Shown here: in pieces, positions 50,080 through 60,129 of the stretch
Numbering within the stretch: position 1 is the first letter of the stretch
Layout of the letters: every line of letters starts with the position of its first letter
Assembly: GCA_009760885.1 (NCBI GenBank)
Contig: CM019710.1
Span: 4,751,686-4,815,685 of the forward strand
Direction: 5' to 3'
DNA length: 64,000 nt
Source of the DNA: Achatina immaculata
Lineage: Eukaryota > Mollusca > Gastropoda > Stylommatophora > Achatinidae
Made by a program: the position numbers and the translations under genes
Notes under the pieces: model-generated
The model's input: only the letters and a program-made list of their open reading frames with translations
Told to the model about the DNA's origin: nothing
Databases searched by the model: none

Positions 50080-50214
50080 AGAAAGCTGGGAGGGTAAATG
50101 CAGCTACGCGTGACACTTAATATATCACACTTTCATGTGCCGAAGGTCACGAAAAACACGGGACTAACACCGTATTCCCCAATACGCCTTAATGGCAGGG
50201 AAACGGGAATTTCA

Positions 50215-50215
<1 letters not shown>
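50080..50215 (+). mobile_element. SINE-2 tail fragment
   Basis: Reads ctacgcgtgacacttaatat, cacactttcatgtgccgaag, gactaacaccgtattcccca and gggaatttcacc, matching the 3' domain of the minus-strand SINE-2 at 59.85 kb. It lies between two TA runs. Confidence 0.7.

Positions 50216-50249
<34 letters not shown>
50216..50249. repeat. (TA)n microsatellite
   Basis: TA run directly after the SINE fragment. Confidence 0.96.
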
Positions 50250-50252
<3 letters not shown>

Positions 50253-50601
50253 TTATATACGTCACACATTTCTATAAAACCAAACATATGAGACACATCA
50301 ATAGCAAAATTAAAATTATGCTCAAATTAGATTCAAGAACGATAACTCCACAGCTTCAGGAACAATAACTCCACAGTTTAAGGAATAATAACTCCACAAT
50401 GAAAATTGTAGAAATTCAGTCTTTGACAACACCAGGACTCTTTTTCTCACCAAAATAAAGAAACATATAAATAAATGTGTGAAAGTAACGGTTCTTACAG
50501 TAGGAGTCAGTGTTCAATACCGCCTGGGCCCGCGCCATCTTTTTTATGAACTTTTCAATAAGCTGGAAGAGCAACAAAAAATGCCTACTTTGAAATAATT
50601 C
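50250..50601. other. No recognisable feature
   Basis: Unique sequence with a 2-3-fold caggaacaataactccacag local repeat at 50340-50400. Confidence 0.5.
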
Positions 50602-50624
50602 ATGCTCTTCTTCTTCTTCTTCTC

Positions 50625-50655
<31 letters not shown>

Positions 50656-51236
50656 TTATTATTATTATTATTATGCATTTCCTCCTCTTTTCCTCCTTCT
50701 CCTTCTTCTTCTGCTTCTCCTCCTCTCCTTTGTCTTCTTCTTCTTATTCTTCTTCTGCTTTTCCTCCTCTCCTCCGTCTCCTTCTTCTTCTTCTGCTTCT
50801 CCTCCTTTCCTCCTCCTTCTTCTTCTGCTTCTCCTCCTCTCCTCCTTCTTCTTCTTCTTCTTCTTCTTCTTCTTCTTCTTCTCCCCCTTTTCCTCCTCCT
50901 CCTCCTTCTTCTTCTTCTTCTCTTCCTCTCCTTCTGCTTCTCCTCCTCTCCTTTGTCTTCTTCTTCTTATTCTTCTTCTGCTTCTCCTCCTCCTCTCCTC
51001 CTCCTCCTCCTCCTTCTTCTTCTTCTTCTTCTCCCCCTTTTCCTCCTTCTTCTTCTTCTTCTCTCCCTTTTCCTCCTCCTTCTTCTTCTTCTTCTGCTTC
51101 TCCTCCTCCTTCTTCTTCTGCTTCTCCTCCCTCCTCCTCCTTCTTCTTCTTCTTCTTCTCCCCTTTTTCCTCCTCCTCCTTCTTTTTCTTCTGCTTCTCC
51201 TCCTCCTCCTCCTTCTTCTTCTTCTTCTTCTTGTAT
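50602..51236. repeat. 630-bp TTC/TCC polypyrimidine tract
   Basis: Almost pure pyrimidine on the plus strand (ttcttctt, cctcctcc, with short ttattatt at 50653-50671). Recurrent ttctgcttctcctcctctcc blocks suggest longer-unit duplications. Long open frames (225 codons plus, 189 minus) are compositional. Confidence 0.96.
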
Positions 51237-51742
51237 CCACCTTTTTAGCTGTCGACGTCTATATTTCTTGTCCAGATAAACTGTGTAGTGTTTTGGAAGT
51301 CATACTTTGGCCACCGAAATTTGCCTTCCCTTACCCTGGTTAAGTCTGTTACTGGTGGTACCAACACAGACAGGCTTCATCTCATTCCACTGAAATAACG
51401 TAATTTCAGTGATGTAGGGTCTTGACCACGAAAGCATGGTCAATATAGGCGATAGATCAGACATTTCTCTGCCCCATTTCTCTTACATGGCTCCTGTGTG
51501 CGCCAGCAGAATTTCTCTGCAAATTCTCCAATCACAGACTTGCTTCCGTCATTGATTACGCTCCCGGAAGGCCCATAACTCCAGGCGGGTGTGACCCCCC
51601 GACTCGTGCGACATTGACCTATCGATTATTAACTTAAAAGAAAGGGGATATGACGTCACTAAAGTGGCACCCGCCCTGCTCGTGTGATTTCGGAACTGGA
51701 AGTATAATTTTCCTTTTCGTTTGTTCCGGAGCGAATTGTCCG
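51237..51742. other. No recognisable feature
   Basis: Unique sequence. accctggttaagtctgttac then tggtggtacc at 51334-51363 faintly matches a repeat X block (ccaggctaggcctgttactg). Confidence 0.45.
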
Positions 51743-51830
51743 GAACAGCGGTTCCCAAAGTGGGCATTACTGGCCCCCTGAAGGCATTAGGATGACCGAG
51801 TTGTGGCAGCGAGGGAGATGCAGGGGGTTT
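51743..51830. mobile_element. hAT-type MITE left end
   Basis: cagcggttcccaaagtgggc, then attactggccccctgaaggc is a textbook hAT (Charlie-like) terminus. The right end was not found. Confidence 0.65.
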
Positions 51831-52165
51831 TTAGTACCATTTGAGCAGAAAAAAAGTTAGTGGGGAGGGATGTGTCTCCCGGGGCAGGGAGAGATTAGGA
51901 TAGGGATAAAGCTTTGGGGGAAGAAGCTCAAAAAGTATTTAAAAAAACTGGGTCTGCGCAGTCTGAGAAAATTCATTTCCAATATGTAGAAACAAATCAC
52001 ATCAGTGCTAAATAAATCACATCAGAGCTAAATAAATCACATCGGTGCTCATAGCAACAAATGATTACCCTTTTTTTGTTTTGTTTTCAACACTTATTCA
52101 CGTTAAAAAGGGACAGGAAAAGTGTCATGGCATTCCATCAGTTTTCAAAAGCAGGGTTCGTCATT
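51831..52165. other. Unique sequence with a 20-bp triplication
   Basis: aaatcacatcagtgctaaat occurs three times with small changes at 51995-52050. Nothing else recognised. Confidence 0.6.
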
Positions 52166-52169
52166 TAAA

Positions 52170-52590
52170 ACCTACATCATCATCATCATCATCAGGAGCC
52201 GTGTCGACTGGCTTTGGCTATTAACGTTTCTCCACAGTACCCAATCCTTCATGCAGGCCATCAGTTCATTTGGTGACCTCCCCTCACACCAATTCGTCAA
52301 ATTATCCAGTACCGTTTCCCTCGGCCTCCCCCCCCCCCCCACCTCTCCCCCGGGGTCTTCCTCCCCCTGTTTTTCCTGTTGTTACAATATTTTTCAGTGC
52401 CCCGTCTTCTCACTGCGTGTCCTATGAAAGTTTAATAGTTTATGAAGTCTCTATCGTACTTTTTTTTATATCTCTCCAGCTCCTCTCCTACATTCTTCAT
52501 TAGTAGTCTTTGCTGTCCAGGAAATTCCCAACACTCTTCTGATTAACCACATTTCTACTGCTTCCAATGATCTTTGTGCGGACTTGTTTA
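52170..52590 (-). mobile_element. L-H LINE 3' end with (GAT)n tail
   Basis: Minus strand: SLEAVEMWLIRRVLGISWTA, KTTNEE, IGHAVRRR, a poly-G slip at the GGRGRPRETVLDN block, then LTNWCEGRSPNELMACMKDW and a gatgatgat tail (52171-52192). Frameshifts present. Same family as 32.34-32.87 kb. Confidence 0.83.
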
Positions 52591-52621
52591 AAACCTGTTT
52601 TTAAAAGATCGCTTATTTCCC

Positions 52622-52900
52622 CACCCTCCTGACTGGTGAAGTGGTTAGTGCACTGGTCTCTCGTGGTGAAGGTTGGGGGTTCGAATCCGGCCGGAGACAC
52701 CCCAGTCACCCAGGCTGTAGAAATGGGTACCTGACTTCTTCTGGAGTTGGGGAAGGAAAAGGGCGGCCAGGCGTGATACTGACCATATCACCCTCTAGTG
52801 TGCTGACAGGTCAAGGAAAATATGGGCACTAACACCATATCCCTATGTGCCTCTAAGGCATGACAGGATTACCTTTACCTTTTTTTTTTACCTTTACCAT
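52622..52900 (+). mobile_element. SINE-1, near full length
   Basis: Head ctgactggtgaagtggttag, box B gggttcgaatcc, body gggtacctgacttcttctgg and full 3' domain ending gattacctttaccttttttt. The 5' end differs from the other copies. Confidence 0.88.
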
Positions 52901-53094
52901 AAACCTCTGCTGCAGACATGAAGACCTTTCTTAATGTCGACCCAGGACCTAAGAGGATCCAGCGTGTGAAACGAGCCCAAGTGTGACTCTGTCATTCCTG
53001 AATTAATGTCCATAACTCTGCCACAACAAACTTTAACGAGGAATTTTGATACAAATAAATTAGGAGAAAGTTACTGTAAAATTTTAAGAACATG

Positions 53095-53517
53095 GCTTGG
53101 GTTAAAAATAAGATTTTAGGGCATCCATCCTTCCCATAACAACATATGCCTTGTGAGAGCTGGACGCTTAACAAAACAGCTTGGAAACACATAAATGCCT
53201 TTGAATGTAAATGCTAGAGAAGAATCCTTCAGAAATCATGGACATAAAAAGGAACAAATATATCCATAGTACGAGAACTTAATAGCGAAGAAGGCTGGCT
53301 AGTAAAGAGAAAACTTAAATATTTTGGACACATTAAACGTCATGAGAATTTAGAGAAGACAGTCTTGTAAGGGTACATAATGGGGAAAAGAAAGAGAGGA
53401 AGACCAAGGCGAAGATGGCTGCAAGACACCGTTGATGATCTGCAAATGAATGCATCTGCAGCAGGGTATCTTGCTTACAACCGAGAGCCAAAGGATATGC
53501 AAGGGACACGCAAATGA
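53095..53517 (+). mobile_element. L-B LINE 3' end
   Basis: Frames give IRFLGHPSFP, TYAL.ESWTLNKTAWKHIN, AFECKC, then RKLKYFGHIKRHENLEKTVL, GKRKRGRPRRRWLQD and MNASAAGYLAYNRE with a stop in the EGYIMGK region. Tail reduced to caaatgact. Confidence 0.82.
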
Positions 53518-53744
53518 CTGCCTGGCTTGGGTTAGAAATGTGCTACTTTATTGAGACATCATTTAAATGTCGCCCCGAACATGGATTCTCACAGATGTGC
53601 CAGATTTCGCTATCCTGCTAGTCAGTCTTCTTTTGAAGTGAAAGCGTTAAAGACAAAAAGAAAAAGTGAAAAGATCTACCTATGTTTTGTTTCATTCGTT
53701 TCGTTAGTTACATCACAACTGAAGCAAAAAAAAAGTTCACTGTG

Positions 53745-54145
53745 CAAATCGATTTTCCTCCAAACTCTATGCTACCAATGCCAGACGCTGACACTAACAG
53801 CCAAAAACAAAAGGAAAATCTTCATGGCAGAAATGAGATGTTTAAGGAGAATACTAAACATGACAAGAAGACGCCAAATAAGAAATGACACCATCAGGGC
53901 AAGGTTTGGAGTAACGCCAGTATTACACTACATACAGAAACAACAAAGTCAAATGGTTTGGCCATGTTACACGGTTACCGCCAGACAGTATATCACAGAC
54001 AGCATTCACACTAAGATTTGTAGGTAACAGAGGAAGAGGCCGCCCACGCAGGAGATGGAGAGAGGAAATTACAGAAAACTTAAGTATCCCGTTATATGAA
54101 GCAAATCTCTGAGCCCTATCAAGATGTCTATTTGTCTTATCAACA
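53745..54145 (+). mobile_element. L-E LINE C-terminal remnant
   Basis: Reads CQTLTLTAKNKRKIFMAEMR, CLRRILNMTRRRQIRNDTIR, ARFGVTPVLHYIQKQQ, then frameshifts into the GHVTRLPPDS-like and RGRGRPRRRWREEI segments. RTE-like LINE C-terminus. Confidence 0.78.
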
Positions 54146-54164
54146 CTGAAAGGTACATGAGGAA

Positions 54165-54265
54165 AGATACAAGACAAGAGAAAACAAGTCAAGACAAGAC
54201 AAGAGAAAACAGGACAAATCAAGACAGGAAAAGTCAAGTCAAGTCAAAACAAGACAAGACAAGGT
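54165..54265. repeat. AAGAC-rich imperfect repeat
   Basis: caagacaagacaag and gtcaagtcaag units over about 100 bases. Confidence 0.88.
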
Positions 54266-54299
54266 TTCATTTAAACCATGCAAAATCGTTTTTTTTTTT

Positions 54300-54365
54300 T
54301 AACCTAACCCTAAACTTCCGCGAAACACCTGCGGACCCTTAAGATGTGCAGCTCTTGGTAACCAC
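54300..54365. mobile_element. hAT-like right end
   Basis: ctcttggtaaccactgg ends with the inverted hAT terminus, preceded by a cctaaacttccgcgaaacac and gcggaccc segment. The left end is not found. Confidence 0.42.
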
Positions 54366-54464
54366 TGGCTTATAAAGATGAGCAGATGAGAGCCTCGTCT
54401 GACCATCTGACCATCTTCATCGTAACATTTGTAACAGATTTAAGTGTCCCTTCAGTCTGTGTTG

Positions 54465-54730
54465 GGGGAGGAGCCTTGAAATGGATTCACGGGTGGTGGA
54501 GTGCTTCCCTGTTTTAAAGGATGGTCCATATATGGCTTTCTGGGCCCACCGTGCATGACATAAAAAGAGTGGCTAATCTCTAAACGTAAGCGGCAGATGA
54601 GAACGGGGTTTAAAGGGATCCATAGGGGGTGGAGTGCTTCCCTGTTTTAAGGGAGGGCTTCCGGGGGGGGGGGCCCTTCGTGGATAACAAAGAAAGGTTA
54701 ATGTAAAGAGGTAAGCTGCGAGGGGGGGGA
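54465..54730. repeat. Degenerate 133-bp direct duplication
   Basis: gggtggagtgcttccctgtt then ttaagg occurs at about 54495 and 54628, with matching gagccttgaaatgg/gtttaaagggat and ggcccaccg/ggcccttcg flanks. Confidence 0.7.
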
Positions 54731-55204
54731 GTGGAATGAGGTGGAGAGGGTGAAAGACTTTTGCACGGGCTTAAAAATTCCTATCGGATGCCCTGTTTGG
54801 AGGCAAATTGGCCGGGGGCCATGAGACTTCTGATTTTATTAAGAGAAAACAGATGCTGACGGCAAAACAGGGCGGAGACCGGTTGTTGTTTGTCGTTTAT
54901 AGAAAACACTCAATTTTCCCCCAGAAGAATCTTTCATGGCACATTCTAGAAATATTAAGATTAGCGCAGCTTACAGCGGCAGCAAACAACAAACCCTATC
55001 TATGTTTCAAAGTCGGGTAGCCTTGCGCTTCTGCCTGCTGTCTTTGGGTCCAGATATTGAATTGATATGAAGTGACGAACGCAGTAAAACTGGTTACTGT
55101 AATCAAGGTAGACACAGGTGTATGGTTCTGTTTTACAAAAAGACAGAGTGAGGAAAGTGGGCAGAAACAAAAATGGCAGAAAGTATGACCAGCACATGTA
55201 AATG
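54731..55204. other. No recognisable feature
   Basis: Unique sequence. No supported gene. Confidence 0.45.
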
Positions 55205-55350
55205 AAGAACATACAACAGTCCAATATTTCGGAAAAAAGCCTTTTTTCAAAGATAATATACAAACAAACAAAAAACACAACAGATAAAAAACGTGAAAAA
55301 TTAAATACTTAGCCTTTTGGTCTCCTTCTTGTAAGAAAGACGGGCATAAA
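55205..55350 (-). repeat. Inverted repeat arm (left) of unclassified element
   Basis: Reverse of 57530-57690: ttatgcccgtctttcttaca, ggagaccaaaa, gaaaaaaggcttttttccga and aatattggactgttgtatg. The gaa..ggct..ccgaaa..ttgg motif is common at ends of Penelope-like and some other retroelements, so a retroelement end is likely. Confidence 0.62.
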
Positions 55351-55600
55351 ATGTGGTCAGATAAATATGGGTAAGAACAAATTGGAAGCAGGCGGCAGGC
55401 TGAGAAATGAGGTAAAGGGAGGATGGCAAAGGATACAATATGGTGCGCTGTGAAGAGGGGCGACCTGAGTGTTAAACGCGGCCAGATTGAACATTCAAGT
55501 TTGCTGTCGTTTTCGCATTTTATCGAGAACTGGGGCGTGTCCTGCTCACGTGATTGTGCGTCAGATTAAGAGTGGAATGTGTTGAGTTATTCAGCTTGTG

Positions 55601-56010
55601 TGTTACATCTGTGGCGGCAGCATGGGGGATCGTGTCCTGGCGTGTATCTGATGTATTCGTGGTTCATTTATCATATGTGCCATCATGTCGGGTGCACGTA
55701 ATGTCTTGATCTCAGATTGCTGACCAGCCAGCGTTATTTGTGGCAACGTATATTTCTTGTAAGTTTTCGTATGTCAGACGTGGAGTGTTCTGTAAGTATA
55801 CGCGGTGAACAGAGCTCAGTGCAAGTGTTTTAAGTGGAAGGTGTAGTTAGTGGAAAGGGTAGGGGAATGTTACAGTTTTATGATTATAACTGATGCACAT
55901 TTCATGTGCAATTTTGCAATGCATTCATTTGATCTCATTTGTTATTATTTTCTTCATGTTAAATGTTATATGTTGACGCAGTTCAATGCACTGCATTATT
56001 AAGTGACTTC

Positions 56011-56065
<55 letters not shown>

Positions 56066-56426
56066 CACGTGAATTTTATGAGCTTAAGTACAGCGTGCCA
56101 AAAGAATATGGAATGTATAGAAGCTGTAACTGAGAAAATTATAAGAAGCCACTACAACAGGATTGAAATAAAGACTTAGAAGTTGTGACTTCAGGTAGTA
56201 TTAGAAGATGAGTGTCAATATGTGCCGCCTTGTTATATTTTATGTGTATTCAATCAGTTGTGTTATAGATGAGTAATTCGGATAACTTGTATATGTTGCT
56301 GGGGGAGAGATTGTACTGTGTCGCACTGCTATACGGTGTAGTCAAGGATGACGTTTTGTAAAGTTAATAAATCTTTCAAATTTGTCCTTGATACCAAAGT
56401 ATCTGATTTTCGGAGTGAGCACTACG
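55601..56426 (+). mobile_element. Candidate solo LTR (Gypsy-like)
   Basis: Begins tgttacatctgtggcggcag, has aataaa at 56366-56371, and is followed by tgttggtggaggcagagag, which resembles the attggtggaggcag primer-site region after many Gypsy-type LTRs. A (GT)n run sits inside. No matching second LTR, gag or pol in the window. Boundaries are uncertain. Confidence 0.35.
56014..56066. repeat. (GT)n microsatellite
   Basis: About 22 GT units followed by gcgcgcgc. Confidence 0.96.
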
Positions 56427-56790
56427 TGTTGGTGGAGGCAGAGAGAGAGTGAGAGTAAAACTGATGATTAAACTCCTTGACCTCTGAGCCCGGGGAACCT
56501 TGCTGGACGAAGACTGGAAGAGGGAGAACCCGGGGTAGAAGATCGTCCGGTGGGTACCGCTACTCGGGCGGGGGGGGGGGGTGTTCCAGGTACAGCTGCA
56601 ATCTTTGGGCACGAATACCCTGTAGAGAAAGGCTAGCTAAGCCAGAGTACCAGAGATGCACCGCGGACGACGGAAGCATTAGAAGATCACGGAGATGAAG
56701 AAGAGTTATATAGCGGGTTAAAATAATGCTTAGATAGTGCCATAAGCTGATGTAAAACAAGATGATATAATGATGTAATAAACATCCAGC
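56427..56790. other. Possible retroelement leader or unique sequence
   Basis: Follows the LTR candidate and includes a poly-G run near 56570. No gag-like frame recognised. Short frames at 56477-56698 lack known motifs. Confidence 0.4.
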
Positions 56791-57197
56791 TATAAAATAA
56801 ATAAAGGAAAATACTCGGCATCAGGTGGAACGAATTCAAGAACAATGCAGAGATAAGACAGATGACTGAACAACACACAATCTCATGGGTGATCAGGAAA
56901 AGGAGATGGACACATGTTGGTCACTTGATGAGAAGAAATGATCAGAGAATCCCAATACAAGCTATCAAGTGGAACACAACAGGCCAAATAAAAAGAGGCA
57001 GACCGCGTGAAACTCTGAAGAGGACATTGTTAAGAGAGGCCAAATTAACAGGCATAAAATCCCTTGATGAGGATGAAAGACTCGCCGAAGAAAGGGAAAA
57101 CTAGCGAACTACTTTGCGAGCCCTATGTGACGTCTAACGGCACGGGAAGGATATAAGATAAGATAAGATAAGATAAGATAAGATATAAAATAAATAA
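56791..57197 (+). mobile_element. L-A LINE 3' end with 14-bp TSD
   Basis: The insert 56805-57183 is flanked by tataaaataaataa (56791-56804 and 57184-57197). Encodes KNNAEIRQMTEQHTISWVIR, KRRWTHVGHLMRRNDQRIPI, KRGRPRETLKRTLLREAK and ends in five gataa units. The TSD is low complexity but exact. Confidence 0.87.
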
Positions 57198-57529
57198 CTA
57201 AATTTTACAATGAACCATGGCCTTATGCCTCAGATGACCCCAGCTTACTCCAGTCAGGATTCAGATACTTATGGCCTAAATAAAATCGTCCACATGGTAC
57301 AGATGATAAATTGATAAATGTGAGAGGACAATATAGGGAGGGGTGATGAAAGAAGGTTCAGAAAGAACAGAGACCACTAACAGGACAAGACTGCTCATGT
57401 AGGATGCCTAGACAAGGAAGCTATCAAAGATATCAAACAACGAAAATGTTGTTTACCGTACTGTAGCCGTTGTCATCCTCTCTTTACTTCATTCCTCAAC
57501 AAATCGCTCCTTCCGCTTTATGTTTACCT
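57198..57529. other. No recognisable feature
   Basis: Unique sequence between the L-A insertion and the right inverted arm. Confidence 0.45.
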
Positions 57530-57690
57530 ATGTTTACATAGGCGCATTTTGTGCCCGTCTTTCTTACAAGGAGGAGACCAAAAATCTAAGAGTTTGTTTC
57601 TTTGTCGTAGTTTTTTCGTGTTCTTTTTAATCTAATGTGATCCTTGAATAAAGGCTTGTGCCGAAATATTGGATTATTGTATGTCCAGAT
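57530..57690 (+). repeat. Inverted repeat arm (right) of unclassified element
   Basis: Contains tttgtgcccgtctttcttac, ggaggagaccaaaa, gaataaaggcttgtgccgaa and atattggattattgtatg, complementary in order to 55205-55350. The arms are about 2.2 kb apart. Confidence 0.62.
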
Positions 57691-57768
57691 ATGAGACATT
57701 GTCCGCGGTGAGTCCCTTTCAACGTGCAATGATCTTTTCGCCAGTTCTTCCCAAAATCTTTATGCGAC

Positions 57769-58266
57769 GGAGAGATCTTTTATACAGGCACAATGTGTGG
57801 ACCTAGAGATCTTTCATACAGGCACAAAGTGTGGACCTAGAGATCTTTCACACAGGCACAATGTGTGGACCTAGAGATCTTTCATACAGGCATAATGTGT
57901 GGACCTAGAGATCTTTCATACAGGCACAAAGTGTGGACCTAGAGATCTTTCATACAGGCACAATGTGTGGACCTAAAGATCTTTCATACAGGCACAATGT
58001 GTGGACCTAGAGATCTTTCATACAGGCACAAAGCGTGGACCTAGAGATCTTTCATACAGGCATAATGTGTGGACCTAGAGATCTTTCATACAGGCACAAT
58101 GTGTGGACCTAAAGATCTTTCATACAGGCACAATATGTGGACCTAGAGATCCTTCATATACGCCCAAATTGTGGACCTAGAGATCTTTCATACATGCCCA
58201 ATATGAGAACCTAGAGATCTTTCATACATGCCCAGTATGAGAACCTAGAGATCTTTCATACATGCC
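57769..58266. repeat. 34-bp minisatellite
   Basis: About 14 units of agatctttcatacaggcaca plus atgtgtggacctag. The last three units diverge to catgcccaatatgagaac. Confidence 0.96.
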
Positions 58267-58785
58267 GGGTACATTTCCTGCATGTCTCCAATTCTGGCTG
58301 CCACTTAGCCCCTGCGTTCGTCGAAGAACCAGTAAAAAAAAAAAAAACCCTCCAATATTTCTTTTATTTTCTAAGTGACACGATAATGCTGCTGTTTTCT
58401 ATTTATATGATCAAGTTGCGTCCATGATTGGGGACTGTTATAAATTACAATTAACTAAATTAGCAGCAGAATAGCGTTTTGTTGGTTCTGACATTTACGT
58501 GGCTCCGAGTTTTTATAAATCGTGATTCTATAAAGTTACCGAAACAAAACAGAAACAAAAACAAAAAAAAACAAAACAAAAAAGAATTGCGTTCGTGACG
58601 AGATTAAAAAGAGAATAAAAAATATATATTTAAAAAATTAAATAGTAAAGTGGATTATATCTGTCTGCTGTAAGAATTGTAAAAGTCAAGTTAATTTTTT
58701 TTGCTTTGGCCAGGTTTAATATTTCGTTCCCTCCCCCCCCCCCCAAACTGCTCTAGAATAGAGTTAGGCCCTTTATTAGTGGACA
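58267..58785. other. No recognisable feature
   Basis: AT-rich unique sequence with acaaaacaaa-rich stretch at 58547-58585 and poly-C at 58732-58744. Confidence 0.5.
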
Positions 58786-58788
58786 AAA

Positions 58789-58972
<184 letters not shown>

Positions 58973-59082
58973 TTCAAAAGAACACAAAGAAATCCTCCAG
59001 TGGTACACCAAGATCAGTATCGGCAGCAAGTAGACAGCGTCACTGTCGCTAAGGAACAAAGTCGAGGACAGCGCCATGTCAA

Positions 59083-59287
59083 GATGGCGACTACTTTGAT
59101 GACTTGCGAAGAAGATGTGCGTTCTGCTTTTCGTTCCTTGTCCACCAAAGATCTGCACCCCTTGGATATCCACTACGAAATATATGCAGTGTGCGGCGCT
59201 GAGTGCATATGCAAGGCTCAAGTCTACAACTGGGTCACAAAATTCAAGACACGGTATAACAAGCTAACATGCCGCCCACCGTCCTGA
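59083..59287 (+). pseudogene. Mariner/SETMAR-type N-terminal HTH fragment
   Basis: From ATG 59083 (context aagATGGCG): EDVRSAFRSLSTKDLHPLDI, HYEIYAVCGAECICKAQVYN, WVTKFKTR, then the expected GRTSL..DD.RSGRP continuation is lost by a frameshift and the frame stops at 59287. This is the HTH_48-like DNA-binding region of mariner-family transposases (family knowledge). No catalytic DDE/D domain follows. Confidence 0.72.
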
Positions 59288-59454
59288 GCAAGCACACAAG
59301 GGAAAATGAATTTGCAAAGAAGGGGGGGGGGGAAATCCCGAAAGAAAAATAGAGATTTTTTTCTGTTCTAAATAATTTGTTTTTATAATTCACATGTTCC
59401 AGCTTTCATTTGATTTAGTTTTGGGTACATATATGGGGGGGGGGGGGGAATGCT

Positions 59455-59690
59455 TCCAGATTTTGCACGTCAACGACTCATAGCTGACATGATAGCGTTA
59501 GAGTTAGGGAATGACAGCTGAGCAAGACCCTGTTCCACCTCTCCGTTCGTTGGTAACCCCCTCCCCCCAGTTACAAGCCTAGCCTGGTTAACGGGGAAGG
59601 GGTCGCTATAGTCCACATGGTGGTGGAGTCTGCTAAAGAAGTATTGCACACCTTCTGCTTTTTTAGCTGCACTAAGAAACTGAAAACAAT
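59455..59690 (-). repeat. Interspersed repeat X, copy 4
   Basis: Reversed blocks: aacgactcatagctgacatg, gaccctgttccacctc, gggtcgctatagtccacatg, gtggtggagtctgctaaaga and agtattgcaca, in the same order as the other copies. Confidence 0.75.
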
Positions 59691-59726
59691 ACAGGTAACG
59701 GTAGAATTCTCGTTTCTATGCCGCTA

Positions 59727-59838
59727 CAGATGATCTGCAAATGGATGCATCAACAGCAGGGCATCTTGCTTACAACTGAGAGGCCTACAGGAGTGTTGTT
59801 AGGGAGGCAAAGTTCCGCAAGGGACATGCAAATGAATG
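59727..59838 (+). mobile_element. L-B LINE 3' tip
   Basis: gatgatctgcaaatggatgc, catcttgcttacaactgaga, ggcaaagttccgcaagggac then atgcaaatgaatga. The shortest L-B copy, with one stop. Confidence 0.83.
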
Positions 59839-59849
59839 AACTGATGCCG

Positions 59850-60115
59850 CTATAGAATACTGGGGGATACGGTGTTAGGCCTGTATTTGGAAGACTTTCG
59901 GCACATGAAAATGTGATGTGGTCATTATCACCCCTTGGCCTCATTTGCTTTCCGAGATTTATCTGGTACCCTTTGTTTTAGAGGCTGGGTGGGCAACGGG
60001 GGCTTTCTGGTGTGTAAAAGAAAAAAAATCCCCACTGCTGGATATGAACCCCGTACCACCGGATTAGTAAACTGAGCGTCTAATCACAACACCATATACT
60101 TTACCACTACATCCA
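59850..60115 (-). mobile_element. SINE-2, near full length
   Basis: On the minus strand the head has gtgttgtgattagacgctc (box A-like) and ggggttcatatcc (box B). After a T-rich joint and gcccccgttgcccacccagc, it enters a 3' domain (gtgataatgaccacatcaca, ctaacaccgtatccccc) shared with SINE-1. Head and middle differ from SINE-1. Confidence 0.75.
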
Positions 60116-60129
60116 GTGATTCACCTTGT

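Noticed and set aside
50602..51279. 225-codon open frame and its 189-codon minus counterpart
   Set aside because: Low-complexity translation of a polypyrimidine tract.
57530..57690. Hammerhead ribozyme as found in some Penelope-like elements
   Set aside because: The conserved ctgatga core is absent from both arms.
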